Assembly: GCA_964535295.1 (NCBI GenBank)
Contig: CAZHUW010000100.1
Location: forward strand, 1 to 12,398
Direction of reading: 5' to 3'
Source: SB21 sp964535295
GTDB lineage: Bacteria; CLD3; SB21
Length of the DNA: 12,398 bases
In this document: positions 1-6,126 of the stretch, one piece after another
Layout of the letters: each line of letters opens with the position of its first letter
Numbering within the stretch: the first letter of the stretch is position 1
Translations under genes and position numbers: made by a program
Notes under the pieces: generated by a model
Database searches by the model: none
Seen by the model: only the letters and a program-made list of their open reading frames with translations
What the model was told of the DNA's origin: nothing

Positions 1-588
1 GTAAAAAAGGCTGAAAAAGAGGTTGATGTGTTTAATAAATTAAAGAAAGGCATACGATACGCTTTTAACGATTTATTGGGGGATATAGCCTACTATTTAT
101 TGATCGGCCTTATCATTTCAGGCATAATTTCGTCAGCGATACCTGCAGATTTTTTTTCAACCTATCTTCAAAATGAATTCTTAACCATGGTGATCATGCT
201 GGTGATCGGAATTCCCATGTATGTTTGCGCAAGCGCGTCGACGCCGATCGCTGCGGCTCTGATCCTTAAAGGCATTTCGCCGGGGGCGGCTCTTGTATTC
301 TTGCTGGCAGGGCCCGCTACGAATCTTTCGACCATTGGTGTCGTTAAGGATTTACTAGGTAAGAGGTCTTTTGTGTTTTATATTTTTTCCATTTCCATAT
401 CCGCATTGGCATTTGGCTTTTTATTAAACGCGATCTATTTTTATTTTAACATACCTATTTTAGTTAATTTGGGCAGCGCTTCCGAAATCATCCCCGAATG
501 GCTAAAAGTCTGCAGTGCGGTCTTATTGCTGCCGTTGTTGCTCCGGGGATTTTACACAGAAGCCAAACATCATTTTTCAAAGAAATAA
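1..588 (+). CDS. SO_0444-family Cu/Zn efflux permease, C-terminal half (5' truncated by window edge)
   Basis: The reading frame is open from base 1, so the gene begins before the window. The GTG at 28 is an internal valine codon, not a start. What remains is about 195 residues with several hydrophobic helices. It carries the hallmarks of the second half of the DUF318/ArsP-like permease family: the C-A-S-A-S-T-P motif followed by a glycine-rich helix and G-P-A-T-N. Family members are two-fold repeated inner-membrane proteins, and the better-known ones (SO_0444 type) export copper or zinc; others handle organoarsenicals. A charged lysine/glutamate-rich linker at the very start fits the junction between the two halves. 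The C-terminus ends in a short basic tail (K-H-H-F-S-K-K). Its stop lies 6 nt before the next gene, suggesting one transcript. The family call is firm; the substrate is not shown by the sequence. Confidence 0.85.
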   Translation, partial: VKKAEKEVDVFNKLKKGIRYAFNDLLGDIAYYLLIGLIISGIISSAIPADFFSTYLQNEFLTMVIMLVIGIPMYVCASASTPIAAALILKGISPGAALVFLLAGPATNLSTIGVVKDLLGKRSFVFYIFSISISALAFGFLLNAIYFYFNIPILVNLGSASEIIPEWLKVCSAVLLLPLLLRGFYTEAKHHFSKK

Positions 589-594
589 GCCCGG

Positions 595-2928
595 ATGAAG
601 CGTTTATTACCTATCCTCGCTTTCTTTGTTGTCTCGCATAGTCTACCTACCGGCCTACAGGCTCAGGAATACTCAAAAAAAACAAACCCTTTCGTAGCAG
701 AACAGAACGGTCGGAACCTTCCATTTGCTTTTCTGGGCGGGATGTATGTTCCTAAATCCGAATTCATCGATATTGACGGCGACAATGATAATGATCTATT
801 CATAACTCAGATTGATGGAAGAATAACCTACTTTGAAAATGACGGCACGCGGTTCGTTTTCATAACGGATCATTTTGATTCTCTCAATGTTGGCAACTGG
901 TGCCGATTCGTTGACATTGACAACGACGGCGATTGGGATCTATTCGCCGGAAGCGTTTCTTCCGCCATGGACTTTTATGAGAATATAGGAGGGCTGATTC
1001 AACCTAAGTTTGTTTTGAAAGAATCATCGGTGAAAGATTCGAGCGGTTCCGCGATATTGACCGAAAATCAGAGCATCCCTTATTTTGCCGATATAGATGC
1101 TGATGGTGATTTGGATTTTTTTACCGGTCGTAGCATAGGATCACTCGCTTTGTATGAAAATATCGGAACTTCATCACAATTCCAATTCAGATTTGTGACC
1201 GATAGCTTTGAAGACATATTGATCATTTCGGCGGCCAAACTACATAACTCTGAAAGGCATGGAGCCAGTGGTATTGTGTTCAATGATATTGACGGCGATC
1301 TGGATCTGGATCTTTTTTGGGGCGATTTTTTCAGCATGGGAATGTATTATTTGGAAAATAAAGGTAACCGCTTCACAGCGGATTTTCCTGAAGTGACCTC
1401 AAACTCATTTCCGGATACTGCTTTAAAGAGCCTCGGTTTCAATGTTCCTGGATTTGCGGATGTTGACGGCGACGGCGATACGGATCTCTTCATAAATGTC
1501 GTTTACAGAGATCAGGAATTAGACAATTTCTGGTTGTACAGAAACCCAGCCTTATCGAAACCGGAAAACGCAAACCTCCCTTCATTTGAATTACTCACAA
1601 AAAATTTTATCGAGTGTATTGATGTGGGCCGCTCTTCTTTTCCGGTTTTGGTAGACATTGACAACGATGGCGATAAAGATCTTTTTATAGGCAGCTATCA
1701 AGGTAAAATAGTGTTTTATAGGAACAACACTTCTGGACCCGACATTAGATTTTCCTTAGACTCGTCATTGGTAATACGTTTGCCTGCCGGTGAATTTATC
1801 TCGGCTCCGGCATTTGCCGATATGGATAACGATGGCGATCGGGATTGCTTTGTTGGAACTTTCACTGGGAAAATTCTGTATTTGGAAAATACGGGTGATT
1901 CTGCGCACCCAGAATTTTCCTTAGTCAGCAATTCTTACCAAAATATAGATGTTGGCAACTACTGCACGCCGGCCTTTGCAGATATTGATAATGACGGGGA
2001 TCTTGATTTGTTTATAGGTGAAGAGGACGGTACCATTAATTTTTTAAAAAATATCGGCACGCCTATTTCTCCACAATTTGAGGACCCGGTGTTGAATTAT
2101 TTGCACGTACATTCTAAAGCCGAATCGGTGCCGGAAATCGTAGACTGCGATCGTGACGGAGATGCGGATTTTTTTGTTGGCTACAAGGATGGATCCGTGT
2201 CCTATTTTGAGAACCGCGGTGATCCGGAGTCTCCCAATCTCGTGCTGATCAGCGAATCTTATCAGGGTCTCAAAGCTACTCAGAATGCCGTTCCTCGATT
2301 CATTGATATGGATGGGGATAATGACCTGGATCTGTTTATGGGTAATATCCGGGGTGGGATTGAGTATTATGAGGCAGGAAATCAAGTTCCGATATTTAAC
2401 TTGGTCGCTGATCAGATTGTATTTATTGATTCGGCTTTTGTGTTTTATATGACAGCAGCAGGAAACCCGGCATCTACATTTACACTTGAAATCGCGCCTT
2501 CGGGCATGACCATAAATGCCAATTCCGGTAGAATTTTCTGGAAGCCGACCGTTGAACAAAAGGGAAGCCACGACGTAACGGTTCGTGCAACCAATTCCGT
2601 TGGTTTTGACCTGATCACGTTCAAAATCACCGTAGTGTTACCTGTTCCTGAAAATATCATTTTGTTCCAGAATTACCCCAACCCATTTAACTCCAACACA
2701 GTCATTAGATTTGGTCTTCATGGTAAATCGGAAGTGACAATAAAAATCTATAATATATTAGGTCAGGAGGTTAGAACTCTACTGCGGTCGGATATGCCGG
2801 AAGGATACCATCAAACCGTATGGGACGGCCGAGATAGCCGCGGACGATCAGTATCTTCAGGCCTCTACTTGTATCGTTTGCAATCAGGGGAACAAGCGAA
2901 GATAAGGAAGATGCTTCTGATTAAATAA
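595..2928 (+). CDS. Secreted VCBS/FG-GAP repeat protein with Ig-like and type IX sorting domains
   Basis: A 777-residue exported protein. Residues 1-24 are a signal peptide (basic M-K-R, hydrophobic core, likely cleavage after A-Q). Ten Asp-rich loops of the form D-x-D-x-D-x-D-x-D-hydrophobic-F begin at residues 59, 107, 166, 231, 289, 354, 409, 463, 517 and 571. These are VCBS/FG-GAP calcium-type loops, and each is followed by a G-x-x-x-Y/F-x-E/x-N beta motif, so the body is probably a beta-propeller-like repeat. Residues about 597-682 resemble a putative Ig (He_PIG, cadherin-like) domain. Residues about 683-777 form the sorting domain, with Y-P-N-P-F-N at 694-699, then I-Y-N-I-L-G-Q-E-V and a terminal K-M-L-L-I-K. 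It is probably secreted by a type IX system and anchored at the cell surface. The ATG at 595 has no strong ribosome-binding site, so translation may be coupled to the permease gene 6 nt upstream. Ligand unknown. Confidence 0.9.
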   Translation: MKRLLPILAFFVVSHSLPTGLQAQEYSKKTNPFVAEQNGRNLPFAFLGGMYVPKSEFIDIDGDNDNDLFITQIDGRITYFENDGTRFVFITDHFDSLNVGNWCRFVDIDNDGDWDLFAGSVSSAMDFYENIGGLIQPKFVLKESSVKDSSGSAILTENQSIPYFADIDADGDLDFFTGRSIGSLALYENIGTSSQFQFRFVTDSFEDILIISAAKLHNSERHGASGIVFNDIDGDLDLDLFWGDFFSMGMYYLENKGNRFTADFPEVTSNSFPDTALKSLGFNVPGFADVDGDGDTDLFINVVYRDQELDNFWLYRNPALSKPENANLPSFELLTKNFIECIDVGRSSFPVLVDIDNDGDKDLFIGSYQGKIVFYRNNTSGPDIRFSLDSSLVIRLPAGEFISAPAFADMDNDGDRDCFVGTFTGKILYLENTGDSAHPEFSLVSNSYQNIDVGNYCTPAFADIDNDGDLDLFIGEEDGTINFLKNIGTPISPQFEDPVLNYLHVHSKAESVPEIVDCDRDGDADFFVGYKDGSVSYFENRGDPESPNLVLISESYQGLKATQNAVPRFIDMDGDNDLDLFMGNIRGGIEYYEAGNQVPIFNLVADQIVFIDSAFVFYMTAAGNPASTFTLEIAPSGMTINANSGRIFWKPTVEQKGSHDVTVRATNSVGFDLITFKITVVLPVPENIILFQNYPNPFNSNTVIRFGLHGKSEVTIKIYNILGQEVRTLLRSDMPEGYHQTVWDGRDSRGRSVSSGLYLYRLQSGEQAKIRKMLLIK

Positions 2929-3007
2929 ATCCCATCGAACCGGGAATAAACTAAATAAGAAGGGGTTACTATTGTTACCTATCCATTAACATAAACAGAG
3001 GTATCGG

Positions 3008-3202
3008 ATGCTTTCAACGATCGTTAGAAAAAACGAACCTATTGAAAAAGCCATTCGCCGTTTTGAAACGGAGTGCCGAAAAGCTCGCATTATACAAACG
3101 TTTATTGAAAAATCAAACTATACAAGCCCCAGCCAGCGTAAGCATCAATTGCGTAAACGCAGAAAACATTCTAATTCAACCGACAATCTTCTGAAACATT
3201 AA
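3008..3202 (+). CDS. rpsU: Small ribosomal subunit protein bS21 (divergent)
   Basis: A 64-residue, strongly basic protein. The core (residues 5-35) matches bS21: V-R-K-N-E-P-I-E-K-A-I-R-R-F-E, then a second helix with C-R-K-A, corresponding to the V-x-E-N-E-P-F-x-x-A-L-R-R-F-K-R-x-C-E-K-A block of E. coli S21. The C-terminal tail is R-K-H-Q-L-R-K-R-R-K-H, the arginine/lysine segment typical of the family. Length is slightly below the usual 65-70 residues. bS21 sits on the 30S platform near the 3' end of 16S rRNA and helps initiation. The ATG at 3008 is preceded by AGAGG with 6 nt spacing. The gene stands alone between a secreted-protein gene and a redox pair, rather than beside dnaG/rpoD or gatB-like neighbours. 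The tail is less conserved than the core, but the family call is solid. Confidence 0.85.
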   Translation: MLSTIVRKNEPIEKAIRRFETECRKARIIQTFIEKSNYTSPSQRKHQLRKRRKHSNSTDNLLKH

Positions 3203-3232
3203 GTCCAGCGGTTGATAGTGGGTCACAGATCG

Positions 3233-3251
3233 TACATAGTCAAGCTATGTA
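3233..3251. repeat. Perfect inverted repeat in the leader of the FAD oxidoreductase gene
   Basis: TACATAG (3233-3239), a 5-nt spacer and CTATGTA (3245-3251) form a perfect 7-bp inverted repeat. It lies 36 nt upstream of the oxidoreductase start and has no following T-run, so it is not an intrinsic terminator. A weak sigma-70-like promoter can be read over it (TTGATA at 3212-3217, 17 nt, CATAGT at 3235-3240), which would place the dyad over the -10 element as an operator would sit. It could equally be an mRNA hairpin. The inverted repeat is certain; its role is inference. Confidence 0.4.
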
Positions 3252-3286
3252 AGTGTAAGAGACTGCGGAAACATAGAGGGAAATTT

Positions 3287-4618
3287 ATGTCGAAATTGGT
3301 TATCATCGGAAACGGTATCGCCGGTATTACCGTTGCAAGGAATGTCCGGAAGAGATCTGAAATGGATATCACGATCATCTCAAGTGAAACGGAACATTTT
3401 TTTTCCCGTACGGCGCTGATGTATATTTACATGGGTCATATGGAATTCGAACATACCAAACCGTATGAAGATTGGTTTTGGAATAAGAACAAACTGAATC
3501 TTATTCATGCGCACGTAATAACCATTGATACCGATGAAGGACGTGTAATTCTGGATAATGGCCAGAGCATCGGTTACGACAAATTGGTCATTGCCACCGG
3601 ATCCAAAAGCACTAAATTTGGGTGGCCTGGCCAGGATCTTATAGGAGTGCAAGGATTATATTCGAAACCCGATCTTGATCTGATGGAAAAGAACACCAAG
3701 GATATTCACCACGCGGCTGTCGTCGGTGGAGGTTTAATCGGTGTAGAAATGGCCGAGATGCTTCTAAGCCGGAAGATAGCAGTTACTTTTCTCGTTCGTG
3801 AGAAGTTTTATTGGGATAATATTCTGCCAAAAGAAGAGGCTCAGCTCATAAGCAGGCACATTATGGAGCACGGCATTGATTTGCGCTTGGAGACCGAGTT
3901 AGGAGAAATTAGACCGGATTCAGCCGGTCGCGTACGAAGCGTCATCACGAATAAAGGTGACGAGATTTTGTGTCAATTTGTCGGTCTCACAACAGGCGTC
4001 TATCCAAATATTGATGCAGTTCGAGGTTCCAAAATTGAAAATAGTCGAGGAATTCTCGTTAATGAATTTCTGGAAACGAACGTGCCTAATGTCTATGCTG
4101 CGGGAGATTGTGTGGAGTTTAGAGCGACTAGGCCTCGCCACCCAAAAATCGAACAATTGTGGTATACCGGCAGAATGCAGGGCGAGGCGCTCGCAAAAAC
4201 CATTTGCGGTGAACGTACGGCATACAACCGCGGAATCTGGTTTAATTCCGCCAAATTTTTTGACATAGAATACCAGACTTATGGGTTCGTGAATAACGTT
4301 CCTGTCCAAGGTGAGGGTTCATTTTATTGGGAGCATTCCGATGGTCGGCATGCGATAAGGATCGTGTTCTCGACCATTGATCACTCGGTTATTGGTTTTA
4401 ACCTTTTGGGTATTCGTTTTCGGCAAAATGTGTGTCAGAAATGGATACGAGAAAGTAGGCCTTTGCAGTACGTATTGGAAAATCTTTCCGAGGCCAATTT
4501 TGATCCTGAATTTTTTGACTCATATGAAAGAGATGTCGTCGAGATGTATAACAGGCAATATCCCCATGATAGGTTAGAGTTTAAATCAAGACGAGGCGTT
4601 TCGGCCTTATCCGTTTGA
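3287..4618 (+). CDS. NAD(P)/FAD-dependent oxidoreductase (pyridine nucleotide-disulfide oxidoreductase fold)
   Basis: A 443-residue soluble flavoprotein. The ATG at 3287 is chosen because AGAGGG lies 6 nt before it and it places the FAD Rossmann motif at the N-terminus; an in-frame TTG at 3212 would add 25 unrelated residues. The FAD-binding G-N-G-I-A-G is at residues 8-13, the NAD(P)H-binding G-G-G-L-I-G at 147-152, and the second FAD-contact motif A-A-G-D-C at 271-275. This is the layout of NirB-type, rubredoxin reductase-like and CoA-disulfide reductase-like enzymes. The segment around S-R-T-A-L-M, where CoA-disulfide reductases carry their redox cysteine, has none, so it probably passes electrons from NAD(P)H to a protein partner rather than to a disulfide. 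The next gene, 39 nt downstream, encodes a membrane iron-sulfur protein and is the obvious partner. The exact reaction is unknown. Confidence 0.88.
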   Translation: MSKLVIIGNGIAGITVARNVRKRSEMDITIISSETEHFFSRTALMYIYMGHMEFEHTKPYEDWFWNKNKLNLIHAHVITIDTDEGRVILDNGQSIGYDKLVIATGSKSTKFGWPGQDLIGVQGLYSKPDLDLMEKNTKDIHHAAVVGGGLIGVEMAEMLLSRKIAVTFLVREKFYWDNILPKEEAQLISRHIMEHGIDLRLETELGEIRPDSAGRVRSVITNKGDEILCQFVGLTTGVYPNIDAVRGSKIENSRGILVNEFLETNVPNVYAAGDCVEFRATRPRHPKIEQLWYTGRMQGEALAKTICGERTAYNRGIWFNSAKFFDIEYQTYGFVNNVPVQGEGSFYWEHSDGRHAIRIVFSTIDHSVIGFNLLGIRFRQNVCQKWIRESRPLQYVLENLSEANFDPEFFDSYERDVVEMYNRQYPHDRLEFKSRRGVSALSV

Positions 4619-4645
4619 GCTTGTATACATTCAGAGAAGTTATTT

Positions 4646-4656
4646 AAAGGAGGTGA
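4646..4656 (+). promoter_or_regulatory. Full-length Shine-Dalgarno sequence before the polyferredoxin gene
   Basis: AAAGGAGGTGA is an extended perfect complement to the 3' end of 16S rRNA. It ends one base before the GTG at 4658, leaving 4 nt between GGAGG and the start. It decides the start: GTG 4658 is close, TTG 4667 is 13 nt away and ATG 4691 is too distant. It also shows that this organism uses Shine-Dalgarno pairing, unlike most Bacteroidota. Confidence 0.7.
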
Positions 4657-4657
4657 A

Positions 4658-5986
4658 GTGTTACCATTGCCCGTTGTTCAATCTGTCGAGATGTCGTTAG
4701 TTCATTCAACGCACCAAGACCTGAGTTTTAAGAAGAAGCTCGGATTAGGGATGTTTGGTATCGGAATTCTAATGTTGTTTATTTCCTTAAGCGGCATGGG
4801 TAACGAAAGTCCATGGTTTTTCTTTTTTGTATCTTTTGGTTTGTCGGTTTCAGGGGGCTTGGTATATATTTTAAGCACACGAAAAGCAAAACTTCCAGGA
4901 ATAAAGAATAACGGGATTTTTTTTAGTTCTGTTATGTCCCGCGGTTCTATTGGTTGGGTCATCGCCGTGCTCTTTACAGGTTTTTATGTCGTTCTTTATT
5001 GGTTTTCTGAATTGTTGTCCAACTGGATACGTTTAGTTGATCCGCTCAGTCATCTGTTAAGAGACAAACCTGCCGATCAGTGGTTTCTTTATGGCGTTTT
5101 CTATACGCTTGCCGTCTTGGTCATGGGTTCAAGAATGCTGGTGAAATATCGTCACAGCAAGTATCAGGTTCTGCGTACATCATCCGTCATGTTCTTTCAG
5201 TTAGGTTTTGCATTTCTTATTCCTGCCGTACTGGAAATGTTAAATCAGCCGGGGTTCTATTTCACTTATTTTTGGCCTTTGCGGCCGTATTCACTATGGC
5301 CGAATGACGTGCAATATTTACTCAGCCATCCAGGCGGCCTTGGAATTTTTATGGTGTTTTGGGGCGTTGTGATGACATTTATTGCTACGCCAATTTTGAC
5401 CTATTTTTTTGGTAAACGCTGGTATTGCTCGTGGGTCTGTGGATGCGGAGGCTTGGCTGAGACATTAGGTGACCCATTCCGGCAGTTATCTGATAAATCA
5501 TTGAAGGCGTGGAAAGTTGAACGGATATTAATTTATTCTGTTTTAGTTTTTATTTCCGTTACGACTATCCTGCTTTGGATTAATTCGTATTCTTACGGAA
5601 GCGTATTAGGTTCGCTTTCGCTAGGTTTTTCATCAGCATATGGTTTTCTTATTGGCTCCGTATTTTCAGGTGTAATCGGTACCGGATTTTATCCGTTAAT
5701 GGGGAGTCGCATCTGGTGCCGGTTTGGATGCCCCATGGCCGCCATATTAGGTATCCTGCAAAAATATTTTTCACGATTCCGGATCACGACGAACGGGGGA
5801 CAATGTATTTCTTGCGGGAATTGCTCAACTTATTGTGAGATGGGCATTGATGTACGCGCCTATGCACAGCGGGGCGAGAATATTGTTCGAGCTTCGTGCG
5901 TCGGTTGCGGAATATGTTCGGCCGTATGTCCCCGTGGAGTACTAAATCTGGAAAACGGCCATTCTCACAAACATCGTGTCAGTTAA
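4658..5986 (+). CDS. NapH/CcoG-like membrane polyferredoxin (4Fe-4S)
   Basis: A 442-residue membrane protein with about eight hydrophobic helices and two ferredoxin motifs at the C-terminus. Residues 383-393 (C-I-S-C-G-N-C-S-T-Y-C) and 414-424 (C-V-G-C-G-I-C-S-A-V-C-P) are classic 4Fe-4S ligand sets, although the first has Glu, not Pro, after its last Cys. Two further cysteine groups sit at helix ends: C257-S-W-V-C261-G-C263 and C354-R-F-G-C358-P. These match the conserved membrane-proximal cysteine pairs of the NapH/NosR/CcoG group. Such proteins move electrons between the quinone pool and soluble or periplasmic partners. The flavoprotein gene just upstream suggests electron flow between NAD(P)H and this membrane protein. 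The GTG start follows a full Shine-Dalgarno; the ATG at 4691 is a possible alternative. A strong terminator follows. The direction of electron flow and the physiological substrate are not evident. Confidence 0.87.
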   Translation: MLPLPVVQSVEMSLVHSTHQDLSFKKKLGLGMFGIGILMLFISLSGMGNESPWFFFFVSFGLSVSGGLVYILSTRKAKLPGIKNNGIFFSSVMSRGSIGWVIAVLFTGFYVVLYWFSELLSNWIRLVDPLSHLLRDKPADQWFLYGVFYTLAVLVMGSRMLVKYRHSKYQVLRTSSVMFFQLGFAFLIPAVLEMLNQPGFYFTYFWPLRPYSLWPNDVQYLLSHPGGLGIFMVFWGVVMTFIATPILTYFFGKRWYCSWVCGCGGLAETLGDPFRQLSDKSLKAWKVERILIYSVLVFISVTTILLWINSYSYGSVLGSLSLGFSSAYGFLIGSVFSGVIGTGFYPLMGSRIWCRFGCPMAAILGILQKYFSRFRITTNGGQCISCGNCSTYCEMGIDVRAYAQRGENIVRASCVGCGICSAVCPRGVLNLENGHSHKHRVS

Positions 5987-6011
5987 TTTAAACGATTGTA
6001 AGAAGACAACT

Positions 6012-6051
6012 AAAAGCCTTGTTCAGTTCGATGAGCAAGGCTTTTTGTTTT
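6012..6051 (+). terminator. Strong intrinsic terminator after the redox operon
   Basis: AAAAGCCTTG (6012-6021) pairs with CAAGGCTTTT (6036-6045). Four more pairs inside (6022-6025 with 6032-6035, one of them T-G) give a 14-bp stem with a 6-nt GTTCGA loop. The descending arm runs into TTTTTGTTTT. The A-tract on the left means it could also act in the other direction. It separates the redox genes from the beta-helix/J-domain operon. Confidence 0.9.
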
Positions 6052-6126
6052 AAAACAGGATTTCAAACAAAAAAGGTGCAAAATTTAATAAAATCGAATA
6101 AATTGATATCTAAAGATTTTTAGCCA

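Noticed and set aside
1080..2660. Antisense open frames under the VCBS gene
   Set aside because: They arise from the complement of the repeated Asp-rich codons and show no domain, start signal or plausible composition.
2930..2945. TCCC/GGGA hairpin after the VCBS gene as a terminator
   Set aside because: Only 4 bp with an 8-nt loop and no T-run after it.
2929..3007. Promoter for the bS21 gene
   Set aside because: I could not find a convincing -35/-10 pair in this 79-nt gap, although one probably exists.
3212..3286. TTG-initiated extension of the FAD oxidoreductase by 25 residues
   Set aside because: No ribosome-binding site fits the TTG; the ATG at 3287 has AGAGGG at 6 nt and puts the FAD motif at the expected distance from the N-terminus.
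3957..4577. Alternative-frame open stretches inside the FAD oxidoreductase
   Set aside because: The main frame carries conserved family motifs throughout, including A-A-G-D-C within this region; the others are shadows.
6052..6126. Promoter or operator for the beta-helix/J-domain operon
   Set aside because: The gap is AT-rich and must hold the promoter, but many weak -10 choices exist and none stands out; no clear direct repeat for an OmpR-type regulator was seen.
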